A DNA stretch of 64,000 bases from Paramecium sonneborni. Its lineage: Eukaryota; Ciliophora; Oligohymenophorea; Peniculida; Parameciidae. Below are positions 36,748 to 49,693 of the stretch, in pieces. The stretch is taken from positions 248,001-312,000 of the forward strand of contig CAJJDN010000021.1 in assembly GCA_905182985.1 (NCBI GenBank), given 5' to 3'. Each line of letters starts with the position of its first letter. The stretch's first letter is position 1. The position numbers and the translations under genes were made by a program. Under the pieces are notes generated by a model. That model was given only the letters and a program-made list of their open reading frames with translations. It was not told the DNA's origin and did not search any database.

Positions 36748-38314
36748 TCATCTTTATTTCTATCCTCCTTAATATATTCCAACAACTTCAACTAAGCTTT
36801 CTCGATTTTCAATTCCTTATACAAGTAATGTATGAGTAACAGGTTTTCGACATAGCATACAAAAATTACTCTTTGACAATAATTATTATGAACATTCTTA
36901 GCAAAATCCTCCATGACCACAAGGCTAATTTATCATATTACTTTCTTTTTCATAACAAACAAGACATAAAACATTTTATTTTTGTTATCCTCTGCTTGAC
37001 AATTCTGGAGCCATACTATCACTTACTTCTAATTTTAGACGGGGAGATGATAATAACTAATCAAATTTTTTTGTTAAATCTTCATCCAAATCCTGTGATG
37101 GACTTTTCTTAATATCCTTTTGTTTTTTTATTTCAGAAAAACTTATTGATCGAAACTTTTTAACTTAAGATGAACCTAATTCATTTTGATTTTTTTGATT
37201 ATCATTTGTTTCTTATTTTCTAAAATATGTTGCTGACAATTTCACCATGAATTATGGAACTTTGCTTACACTAATTCTATGAATTTATTTAATTCTCTCT
37301 TTTAATGTAATTTAATCATTCGGCTATTCAGCTGGTTGAATTTATTAGGTATCAGACAAATTTAAAAATTATCTAATAATAAAACATTATACTACATTAA
37401 TTCTTCCTAATTTTTTAAATAGAACAAAATCTAGAATATATAATATACTATTGAAGTAATAAAACCATATAAATTAATGTAAGAGATATTATAGTCCAAT
37501 AACAAACTTAATCCTAAAAAAGTTAGTCCAGAATCAATGATAAATCCTACAAGCACAATATTCACCCAAACACCTCCATAAACTAATTATTCAAATCTTT
37601 CTTACTCAAAAGTTTTTTATTTTGAAGTTAATCGTTGCAACACTTAAATATCAAATCTATAATCAAACATATTTCAATCAACGCCATTGTACCAATACAA
37701 AACCATACAATAACAAGAGTTTACATCCAACCCCAATTAATTGATTTACTCCATTTTAAACTTAAAAATACAATTTGTAATGAACCTATACTTTTTATTG
37801 CAGCAATTAACTTAATATAATAGGTCATATAATAAAATACAATTTCTTAGATTTATTTTGACTGATCTTAAGCATCATTCTCAACACTTTGTCTGCTTAT
37901 TAGAACAGTAATTGCTAATATCACGAATTATAATATTAATTGAGCATAGCTTATAAAATTAATATTAATTGGTGAAATCTCATTATTATAAACTATCCCT
38001 AATAAATATGTAATTAAGAGAGCACTTTCCAAAATGGCAAAACAACAATAAGAATTGATGCTAATTTCAAATTGCAAAACAATACCCTTTACTGGAAAGC
38101 AGTTTCGATATCATAAAAGCAAATTATGTAGTGCAAGCATATACAATAATTATTTTGTAATCCCATCCAAATGTTATATTTGAATTAAATAAAAAACAAA
38201 AGCCCATAATAATTGACACTAATAAAAATATCTTTTTCACTGCATATATGTTACAGATTATAAGTCTGATTTGGCTCTCAATCTCTAAACTTCTTCATCG
38301 GGTGATTGTTGCAT
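36748..38314 (-). CDS. Multi-spanning membrane protein with C-terminal RING finger
   Basis: Five exons (38314-38255, 38231-38086, 38060-37606, 37582-37393, 37372-36748) give 491 aa. After a short polar N-terminus (MQQSPDEEVQRLRAK) come about seven hydrophobic segments (for example IFLLVSIIMGFCFLF, LVIVWFCIGTMALIEICLII). A Ser/Lys/Gln-rich linker follows, then a C-terminal C3HC4 RING: CLVCYEKES, PCGHGGFCQECS and CMLCRKP. The topology and RING fit a membrane-bound ubiquitin ligase. The first intron ends in AAG and the last is 20 nt. An in-frame 18-nt GTA...TAG stretch near 37,420 might be a further intron. Confidence 0.83.
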
Positions 38315-38777
38315 TCTTTAATTAATTATTTTATTATAAATTTCATAAAAATTATCTACTTTAAATAGATTGATGGCGATTACAAAAAACAAAAACATAT
38401 ATTATATCTTAATAAATTATCCATATATATTTTCATTTTTAAATTTATGTATTAATCTTCTTATAAAATAATTGATATGATTTATTTCTTAATAAAATGA
38501 CTCTCCATTTTAACTTTATACTTATGATTTATTCTATATAAATTACAAAATAACTATTGGAATCAAAGATATATTTTCTCTATCCTTTATATATGAATAG
38601 AAATATTTTGTTTGCAACTCTAAAAATTATATTTAATATAAGAGTTAAATTGCAAAATATGTTAATAATTTATTACAATATTTAGATTAGAAATAGAATT
38701 GTGAAATTATATCCAATTGCTATTTGAAATGTAATTCAAAAAATAAAATAAGAATTTAATTCTTAATCATATAATGC
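38315..38777. other. Intergenic, no supported gene
   Basis: About 460 bp between two minus-strand genes. A frame upstream of the RING gene (from about 38,440, minus) begins with ATG and is hydrophobic, but it cannot be joined to the gene with a plausible intron. It most likely holds the promoter. Confidence 0.5.
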
Positions 38778-40500
38778 TCACATTACTGTGAGTTGCATTT
38801 ACTCGATTAACACTGAATTGCCTAATTCTAAAGCAAGATTTAGCATGTCACCTATTTTTTGCTTTAATTTTGTTATTTCATCATCTTTTTATTGAATCAG
38901 AATTTATACATATTATTCAATTTAATAATTCTAGAATTATAAAATATCTGCTTATTAAATTTCATTCTCAATTATATTTTCTAAAGGTAATTATATAGAA
39001 AATTTATCATCAACTTTAGTAAAATTCATGGTCAAATTTGGTTTAAGAAACTTTATTCTATATTGATCTAATAATTGCTCTAATTAAGTAACTTATAAAT
39101 GATAATCTTGAATATATTATTCAATCTTGCATTGACAGTCTTTGATTTAATTTGAATCTAGACTTTAATTACCTTTTTTTATAAAAAACTTCAATAAGGT
39201 GTTCAATTAACTTAATGCATCAACAAGTTGTTATTTTTCAAATGACTCTTTTTAAAAAGATTTAAATATAGATAAACTCCATTATTTGTATAAGGTAATA
39301 ATTTCTGTTTTATCAGAATTCATTATAGAATATTATTTCTCTAATTCTAAACATTTTTTATTTAATTAAAACATGATTTAAGTGTTGGAAATGATAGCTT
39401 AATTCAATGATTAATTTTCTTGTTCTTATTAAGCTTAGAACTTAAGTAAATCTTCAACTTATTTCTTTGATTTAGCCAATGTTTATCTTAATTATAACTG
39501 TTATTAGTTCAATATTTTAATTGTGTTTTGTAAAGATGTTTATTATTGTTTTTCTTCTTCTAAAGATTTCATTAATTGCATATATTCTGTTTATTTTCTA
39601 GAATAAATATATTTAATATTTACTTGTCAATTAATAAAGATAAATTTTGTATTTTTTCATTTAGACTTTAGGAACTATGTTTTAATAAGGGTTCTGAACA
39701 CTAAACAATAATAATGAAGATTGTAAATACCTTGCAACATAATTTAGATCTATATGAATTTAATTCTTTTTTTAATAAATATATTTAATCTACTTAGTTA
39801 TCATGTATTTAAAGGAAATGTTGCAACTTAGATTTCATAATTTTTCTAAATATATTAATCTCTTTAGTTAAATAAGAAAATTGATTTGCTTTTTCTTTAA
39901 TTGAGAGAGACAATAATTCATCACCTAAAGAATCTAATTCTTGAGCAAGATTTGTGTATTTAGATTTCCAGTGATTAAGTTCTTCTCTTAATTAAGTTAT
40001 AATTAGGGCTTAGTTAGTTTAGTTTTCAGAAGATGCAATATTAATAGTTGTTCTTTAAGAAAATTCTTCATTAGGACTTAGCACTTTTAATCTTAATTTT
40101 ATTTTAGTATTTAACATTTGATTTTCATTTAATTACACATCTTCTTCAATTTCAACATATGAATCGTTATCATATTAAAATTTAAGTTAAGAATTCAGCA
40201 ATTAGGTTAAATTACAATATATTCTTCCTACAAACTCATTATTCATAAGAAGAAGAAGTTCCAAATAGTTTTAGCTTTAGTCTGTGAATGAATCTTAAAA
40301 AGAAATGAAATTGGTTTCATTAATTTGATTCTAACCTTTGCATATTTCATATGAACTAGTTTTTATTGTTTCATGATCTTAAAAATCAAATTGTAAATAC
40401 TTGTTTTAATTTGAAATGCAATAAAGAATGGAAGAGCAGAATCAGATGAAAATTCTTATATTGTAACTTCAAGTCGAAGATTTAATTGCTTGTTTTCCAT
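38778..40500 (-). CDS. Coiled-coil protein with possible N-terminal C2-like domain
   Basis: Four exons (40500-40401, 40377-39731, 39700-39624, 39597-38778) give 547 aa. The first 130 residues read as a beta-rich module (LNLRLEVTIQEF ... EIEEDVQLNENQM ... KIKLRLKVLSP) that resembles NT-type C2 domains only loosely. From about residue 150 the protein is mostly heptad-like coiled coil rich in Q, E, K and L. It may be a cytoskeletal or trafficking scaffold. The first intron ends in AAG. The second (39701-39730, 30 nt) keeps the frame; if retained it would add ten hydrophobic residues inside the coiled coil. Confidence 0.75.
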
Positions 40501-40743
40501 TAATAAATTATGCAAATATGACAATTAAAGGAATTAATAAATTAATCTAAAGAATTTCAAATATTTAGATAATAAATTAAGTTAAAAAGAATATGGGAAT
40601 ATTTAGATAACATCTATAATTTAATAGTTTTTGTTAAGTATTCTGTAAAGATTACAATTAAAATTTTTAAAGTTGAGATGTGATATAATTTATAATTTAA
40701 TTGACTTAATTTTTATTAATATTTAACAGTTAAAAATAGATAA

Positions 40744-41939
<1,196 letters not shown>

Positions 41940-42925
41940 TTTTATATTATTAAAATATACTTCACTACTTTATCTATTAGAATTTTGTAATAACATAACA
42001 AATAATTTAAATATCTCTATTTAAAATTATAAAAGTATTACAATTAAATTGTTCACAATAATTATAGAATATTTTTTTTAATAATATTAATTGATTTTTT
42101 AATAAAAGTTTAAGTTTTATATTTTTATTAATCTTATTTGAACATAAATTATAAGCATGTTATATTAAATCTAATGACATTAAAAAAGATTAGACAATGA
42201 TGTTTTATTGATAGTCTCATTAATTAAATTATTATTTCATTTTAAAATTAGATATTTTTGTCTATTATTACATTCCCTCTATAATTTATTAAAGAGCTTA
42301 CAAAAAATATTTGATTATAATAATCAAATTTGTATTTTAAAAATAAATTTATGTTATAATTCATTTGATCATTTTTATAAATTTATAAATATAAAATTAA
42401 TGTATACATGTCTTTAACCTGCATACTATTTCAAAATCAAGCTAATTTTCTAAGAAAATCAACAAATTTGTATTAAATCTAAATGCAAATCTCCATTATA
42501 TATAAACAATATGATTGAATAATTGAAAATATTAAAAATCATCATAAAGCAATCTAAAGTATGTAGATTTTTGTCTCAAAGTAAAAAATTATATTTAGGT
42601 GATAATAATGTTAAAAATCAAGTTCAAGAAATTCATTCTTCCAAATAGCTTTTTAGGCATGTTTTATATTTATTAAATATATCTATACAATGATTGATTA
42701 ATCTTTTAAAAATTATAATTTACTTATTAAATTCTCCTTCTTCTCCATATTCAGTGTGATATTAACATAAATTTAACAAAATTGTGTTTTCTACTTTAAA
42801 TATTGGAAAAAATATTAATTCACTTAAAATAAAATTGAATATATTTTAGTATAGTATGAGTGTTTAAAATTTTTGATGAAAAAATTTGAAAATTTAGATT
42901 TATTCCATAATTTATTAAAATATAG
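41940..42925. other. Gene-poor A+T-rich stretch
   Basis: About 1 kb with G+C well below 20%. Hydrophobic open frames (for example around 42,208-42,417) are the kind expected by chance when TAA and TAG are not stops. No gene is supported. The distal half belongs to assembly repeat 2. Confidence 0.5.
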
Positions 42926-44401
42926 TCATAAATTGAATTAATCCAATTTTACAAAATAATTGTCATCTAAAGCAGGTAAAGGTTACCTTATCCCACTAAA
43001 AGATTGTCGATAATTTTAAACTATTCTATCTATTCTTCTACTATTTGATTTAGAAATAGTTTGTCGATTCAATTTTTCTTCAGATTTTATATCCTAAAGA
43101 TTAAGCGAATTTTGAATTACATTAATACTTCGTGAATTCTTTTAATTTTTATTATCTATGCTTTCAGCAGGTTTCAATTTTTTTATAATCCATTTAGGCC
43201 TTTATCTTTGTTGTATTTAAGATAAATAAACTCCGAATTATTTTTCTAGAACTTTATTAGCCCATCTAGATCCATATGGATTTTATTTAATTTCTCTGTT
43301 TACTATAAACTAGATTGTTACAGTTAATGCCTACTTTTGTGTAAATTGTCTTTTTATTTGCTTTTATTTTGTAATTCTTAATCTTATGGTTTTAGAGAAT
43401 GACNCATGTCTTTAACCTGCATACTATTTCAAAATCAAGCTAATTTTCTAAGAAAATCAACAAATTTGTATTAAATCTAAATGCAAATCTCCATTATATA
43501 TAAACAATATGATTGAATAATTGAAAATATTAAAAATCATCATAAAGCAATCTAAAGTATGTAGATTTTTGTCTCAAAGTAAAAAATTATATTTAGGTGA
43601 TAATAATGTTAAAAATCAAGTTCAAGAAATTCATTCTTCCAAATAGCTTTTTAGGCATGTTTTATATTTATTAAATATATCTATACAATGATTGATTAAT
43701 CTTTTAAAAATTATAATTTACTTATTAAATTCTCCTTCTTCTCCATATTCAGTGTGATATTAACATAAATTTAACAAAATTGTGTTTTCTACTTTAAATA
43801 TTGGAAAAAATATTAATTCACTTAAAATAAAATTGAATATATTTTAGTATAGTATGAGTGTTTAAAATTTTTGATGAAAAAATTTGAAAATTTAGATTTA
43901 TTCCATAATTTATTAAAATATAGTCATAAATTGAATTAATCCAATTTTACAAAATAATTGTCATCTAAAGCAGGTAAAGGTTACCTTATCCCACTAAAAG
44001 ATTGTCGATAATTTTAAACTATTCTATCTATTCTTCTACTATTTGATTTAGAAATAGTTTGTCGATTCAATTTTTCTTCAGATTTTATATCCTAAAGATT
44101 AAGCGAATTTTGAATTACATTAATACTTCGTGAATTCTTTTAATTTTTATTATCTATGCTTTCAGCAGGTTTCAATTTTTTTATAATCCATTTAGGCCTT
44201 TATCTTTGTTGTATTTAAGATAAATAAACTCCGAATTATTTTTCTAGAACTTTATTAGCCCATCTAGATCCATATGGATTTTATTTAATTTCTCTGTTTA
44301 CTATAAACTAGATTGTTACAGTTAATGCCTACTTTTGTGTAAATTGTCTTTTTATTTGCTTTTATTTTGTAATTCTTAATCTTATGGTTTTAGAGAATGA
44401 C
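42407..44401. repeat. Direct repeat of 997 bp across a single N (assembly joint 2)
   Basis: Bases 42407-43403 recur as 43405-44401 with one N at 43404 between them. Starts and ends match exactly, and I found no difference in the lines compared. Copy 1 ends two codons short of the start codon of the small minus-strand gene, which is complete only in copy 2 and its right flank. It is best explained as an unmerged contig overlap. Confidence 0.9.
42926..43403 (-). pseudogene. Truncated copy of the 149-aa gene, assembly artefact
   Basis: This repeats 43924-44401 base for base. It lacks the ATG because the sequence breaks off at the N. It should not be counted as a second gene. Confidence 0.8.
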
Positions 44402-44405
44402 TCAT
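43924..44405 (-). CDS. Small basic protein of unknown function
   Basis: Exons 44405-44333 and 44300-43924, joined by a 32-nt intron, give 149 aa. The first exon is Gln/Lys-rich (MSHSLKPQDQELQNKSKQK). The second has NPYGSRWANKVLEKQFGVYL, RPKWIIKKLKPAESIDNK and YRQSFSGIRQPLPALDDNYF before TGA at 43926-43924. The protein is strongly basic with Arg/Ser-rich patches and no membrane segment. I do not recognise a family. The first two TAG sites inside the intron are skipped in this model, because only the third restores the frame. Confidence 0.6.
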
Positions 44406-45881
44406 ACTCTGATTAACTTAATCATCTAAAAATTCTAAAATATTTAATGGTTCACATAGTTCTGTTACATATAATTGGCTTTGAAAAAATATACCATGTT
44501 TTTATAAACTCATTAATTAAAATTAATTATTCGCAAATGTTATTTATATGCTAGGAAAAAGAATACTATAAATTCTACATTATTAAGTTTCATCATAAGA
44601 AAATAACTCAATAAAAATAGATTTTAGTTAAATTAAAGTATAATTTAAATTAATATATGCTCATCAAATGGCTTTATCTTGCTTGCTTGGTAAATATTTT
44701 ATATTTTTATTATCTTTTATGAAATAAAAAAGCGAAAATTTGAAAATTAATTGATTTCCATTTTAAAATACTAGTGATATTTAAACAGATATCTAAAATT
44801 ATTTTATTTTTAAGTTATTGATTTACTTTTTAAATGAATATTAAATAATAAAATTTTGTGAATTATTATCATTATTTGGGATATTTTAAAATTTTCTTAT
44901 ACAAAAAAAAATAGTAAATACCAATTTTTATGACTTTTTAACTATTAATAAAATATCTAAAATTATTTTTATATTTCATCTAAAAAAATGAGTTATTTTT
45001 ATTTCATAGATTTGTTAAAATATAACCAAAAAAGTTAAATTAATTTCAAAGTAAAGTATGAAAATAATTTTTTAGAAAAAAAATAAACTAAAAATTTACC
45101 ATTCATTAATTTTCATGTGATAAATTAGAGATCTAAATTCTTACTTGATTATAATTATTTATCCTAGTCATATAATGATAAATAGTAATAAAGAAATAGA
45201 TAGTTTTTATAATTACTCTACAATAATCACTAAAAAAATTAAAATTTAAAGGAAGGTAAAAGATCTTTTGATAATTTTTTAAGGATCAATAGAATATAAG
45301 AAATGGAAAAAAAATTTATAAGAATTAATTAGTGTAATCATTTAGAAAGACCTTTTTAAAGTCATTAATTATAAAATAAACTTATATTTAGTTGAGTTAT
45401 ATAAAATAAAGTTGTAATTGATTAAAATATTTCTAAAAAGTATTCTCAGATCTAACAAATTGTATCTGAAATTATTTTAGATTTCATTAAATCCAACCAT
45501 AACAAGAAAAACAAAATTTATGACGCATAAACCTTTTTCTTTAATTTTATAAGAAAGATTAAATTCCTTTTGATTTTGAAGAACATAATTTTAGTTTAAA
45601 TATAAATAAATAGTAAAAAAATGATTAACAGAAGAGAAACAAAAATATTGATAAACATCAATAAATGATAATATCAAAAAAGGAGATAATTGTAAAGATT
45701 AACTGGATATTGATATTGATAAATATTAAAAAGTGTTTTATATACTTCAAAACGAATATAATTATATAAATTATAAATAATTTTGTTATTGAATTATTCA
45801 AATGATATTAGATAATAAATAAAATAAAAATAAAATTATATATATTTTTTAATAATTATTAAATTTTAAATTTTGAAGTAA
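44406..45881. other. Long gene-poor interval
   Basis: About 1.5 kb, the longest interval here without coding signal or mobile-element remains. It is extremely A+T-rich with many poly-A and poly-T runs. Frames on both strands are short or hydrophobic-random. I see no tRNA-like cloverleaf or tandem repeat. Confidence 0.5.
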
Positions 45882-46685
45882 ATGAGCTTAAGATTAGGAC
45901 TTTTAAGATGGGTGAATGAAAAATGTCCATAAATGAAGGCAAGCAATATTGAAAGTATGTCAGATGGAAGACATTTCTTATGTTTACTTAGAAGATACTT
46001 TCCAGAGATAGAAATTCCATAATTTAAAAAAAATTCAACAATAGTGTCTCGTATAGAAACTTTAAAAAAAGTAGATCACTATTGTTCAAAATTAGACAAT
46101 TCAATTAAGGTTGATATTCTCAAGATAGCAAATAAAGAGTCAAATATGATTCTAAATTTGCTAAAATTTATAAAATCAATTCTAGATAAAACTCCAGTAA
46201 AAAAACAAAATATAAAGGAAGAAATTCCAACAATAATGAAAGAATAGAAAAAGGAGTGTCAAAAGATTAATGAGGAGATAGTAATAATCCCAATGAAGTA
46301 AAAATAAACAGATGATAAAGAAATATAAACAAGTTCATTTTAAGAATTGAAGCCATTACAAATATTATAAGAAAAAATAAAAAAAATTTTATAATCTGAA
46401 ATTCAAAGTCCTCATTTAGAATTAGAAATTCTATCATTATTGGAGAGAGATAAAGAAGTAGCTAATCTTTAGTTATTTTATTAAGTTTAGGCATCAAGAG
46501 TAAGGGGAGTTAGAAAACAATCTAAATTTACAGAATTTATGTCAATTCATAGTAGTTAGTTTTATAATAGAGTGGAATAGAATTTATTAGATCCAGATTA
46601 TTCATTTGATTAAAATTTAGCTAGTAAAAAGAGTGTATGTGAAGATAGTTTGTTTCAAGTTAGCGATGAAAAATAAAATTATTGA
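45882..46685 (+). CDS. Protein with N-terminal CH-like (EB1-type) domain
   Basis: A single exon of 267 aa. The first 100 residues (LLRWVNEKCPQMKASNIESM, SDGRHFLCLLRRYFPEI, SRIETLKKVDHYCSKLD) resemble the fold pattern of calponin-homology domains of the EB1/NN-CH type, where a Trp near the start and a D-G-x-x-F-x-x-L core are typical. A Lys/Glu-rich stretch and a segment of coiled-coil character (LELEILSLLERDKEVANLQL) follow. It could bind microtubules, but this is an inference from pattern only. The next gene starts seven bases after its stop. Confidence 0.6.
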
Positions 46686-46692
46686 TTAATTT

Positions 46693-49688
46693 ATGTATTT
46701 AATTCCAAATTTCTAATTTTTATTTGACATAAAGTCCAATATAAGGATAAGGTTTGTGGAAGTACATTTAGTGTAACCTTTTCTATTACTTTATACAACA
46801 AATCAAATATTGTAGATTTGGGATTATGAAAAAAAGACTTGTTTGAGAGCAATAAATGTTTCATTAATAGAACCAGATAAAGTATAAGAAGTTAAATAAT
46901 TAAAATTTCATGACAACTAAATAATTTATAGACTTTTTAATGATTAATCATTAATTTTGTAGAATAGTATAATGATTTTGACAACTGATAAATTGTATTC
47001 ATACAAGTATTGTTCTGATTATTCAGACCTAATAACAAATGGTCCTATAGGTGTTTCAAATAAGTGTTTAGAATTTATAGATTCATAATATATTGCAGTA
47101 GGAGGTGAAGGAGTTAAGATTATAGATTTAAAATAAAATCTAATTGTTAAAACAATGAAGGGATATCATCAAAAAGGAATAAATTAAATGTTATCATATA
47201 AATAGAATTAATTTGATAGACCTCGTCTTGTTGTTAGTAGTTTAGATGGTACAATGGCCTGTTGGAATGCTGATACAGCTAATGAATAACCAACCTTTAA
47301 ATTTTTGATGTTAAAAAAAGGCAAATAATTAATTACTGCAAATAATGGATAAGAAATATTGTCTATTGCATATGATCCATAAGATTTTTAAATAGTTACT
47401 GTGACAGAAAACTATATCACTTTGTGGAGTTCTTTGAATGGTATGGAAATAAATAGATTCAAACCTCCCATTCCAATTAAAGAACTTGTTCATATAAGTC
47501 ATTCTAATTTCCCTTCTTAAACCTATATAGGCCATACAAGATCATCTGAAATTTATGCTTTATATCTTATAGGAAAATAATAAAAGAAATTTGATTATGT
47601 AATACTTTTGGATTTAAAAAATGTCACTGATATTGATAAACAAATTAAGATTAATACAATAACAACTAATATATTAAAATCAAATCTTCTATGCGTTGCT
47701 ACAACTCATGGTTTATTTTTATTATAAGCTTCTGAATTTTTACAGAAGTATTGTTTTCATCATACTTTTGTTTGTTCATTAACATTAAATCAAAGTAAAA
47801 TGTTTGTTGATGATACTGGATTATTAAAGAAATTAACTAATATTGCATAAGAACGATTAAAATAATTTGAGATTGAAAATAAATAAACTGATTAATCTAA
47901 TTTGATGTATCTATCTACAAATGCTAAAAATGTTGTATGCACATTAATTGAATTTACCTAAGAATTAACAAACAAGAAAGAAGAATGGACTGTTATGAGT
48001 AGATAAAACAAAATATTTACTTTTTAAACATCTTACACATGGGATGGTATTATTATTATTTTTTAATTTAGATTCTAAAATTTTAGTCTCCTTATCAGGA
48101 AGGTATTTTGTTGTTCATAATAACAATGGATAATATGTAGTACTATCAATTAATAATAGAAATCTTAACTATGATATGATGGAAAGTGATCTCAAATTAA
48201 CCTTGCACTTTTTGAGTGAATTAGATTAACTTTCTAATGGAATTGCAAATTCTATTGCATGGCATCAATACAAAGAAGAATTAATAATTTCTGTCCCTTT
48301 AAATGATAGAAATTAAAATATTACTATTGAAGAGAAAGTAGAATCATAAACTAGTGGATTCTTTAATTAAAAAACTTATTCCAGAAAAATTTATAATTAT
48401 TCTTCAAATATTGTTAATTACTAAATTTAAATTTATGGTTTTGAACTAACTAAATAAAAAATGGAGTTGAAAGTAACAATAAACAATTTACCATAACCAG
48501 AAAAAGTATTTGGAGTTAATAATTATTATTTTATTGTTACAAATTCTGAATTTAATACTGAGGATTAAAAATTAAAAACAGAAATAAAATAATTAAAATT
48601 GAAAAATGGTCAATTTTACACTTTTTAGAATAAAGAACTAATTCCATTTGGTAATTAATATATCTCTCCACTCAATGTTACAAGTAACATCAATGAAAAC
48701 TTTATATTATTTTAATATGAAAAGACCTTTTCTCTTTTGATTAAATAAAATGGATAATTTATACCTATCTTAAATGAACATGAACAACTTACTGATAGCT
48801 ATTTCTGGGAAGACTTATTATTCTATGTTACTCAAACTTAAATTAAGATGATAGTAGTAGTTAATTTAGTTCCTATTACAATTACTTTAGCTTAATTAGA
48901 TCCACCTTAAAATCAACTCCAAAGTTGTGAATTTTTAAAAGCTAATTAATTAGATGGTTAATATCCTGAAATATAGATCAGACCTTAAGGACAATTAAAA
49001 ATAGTAATTAATTAATAATAAATCCTTAGTTAATGATTCATGACAGTAAACTAATTGTCATTAATTAAGCACAGGAAATTTCATTTATTCATTTGAAGCA
49101 TGCTTTACTTGAGTTTTGTGTATAAGTTTATGATATTCAAAAAGATTAATTTATAAGTCGATGACTTTTAAAAATGCATTGATTTTGCAAGTAAATTAGA
49201 TTAGAAAATGTAAAAATTAATTGCTTAAATGTTGATTGCAAAAAATGCAATTGATTAAGTTCAATATTTAAATATGGATTTACATGAACGGTTGACTTTA
49301 GAGTTGGATCATAATTTAAATGAAACCTAATTAACTGTAATCAGATAATTAATATTTAGTTAGATTTAATAGATTAAGTCATGCTAACAGTAACTGAAAA
49401 TAAAGAAAAATATATTAAAGATTTAGCAATCAAACTGTCTTAGTAAAAACGTGAAGAAGAATTAGATTTAGTAATTTAATATGGATTATCCAATTAATTG
49501 TAAATTTTTCAGAAATAATTTAATATAGATTTCCACTTTATGATATTACTCCTTTGTTATCAGATACCCAAAGGGAATATTATTTAGAGTCATAGGGGAT
49601 ATTTCAAAATTTTTAGTCTCTTAAAGAAATCAGTAAAGAAAAAGAAGAAGTAATGCTTTTTAATTTATACAATATATTCTAATTATGA
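46693..49688 (+). CDS. Large WD40-repeat protein with C-terminal coiled coil
   Basis: Six exons (46693-48046, 48072-49003, 49030-49119, 49145-49336, 49360-49499, 49529-49688) give 955 aa. The N-terminal third shows WD-like units (LLLYTTNQILQIWDYEKK, YIAVGGEGVKIIDLKQ, VVSSLDGTMACWNADT, FQIVTVTENYITLWSSLNG). A long middle region of beta character follows. The last 200 residues are helical and coiled-coil-like (LMIHDSKL, TENKEKYIKDLAIKLSQQK). I cannot name the family; intraflagellar transport, coat and ciliary WD proteins share this build. Intron 3 ends in AAG. Its stop lies 5 bp from the stop of the convergent NlpC/P60-TTLL gene. Confidence 0.75.
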
Positions 49689-49693
49689 AAGAA

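Noticed and set aside
42208..42417. Hydrophobic plus-strand ORF
   Set aside because: Typical of extremely A+T-rich sequence; no start context, no conservation and no neighbouring exon.
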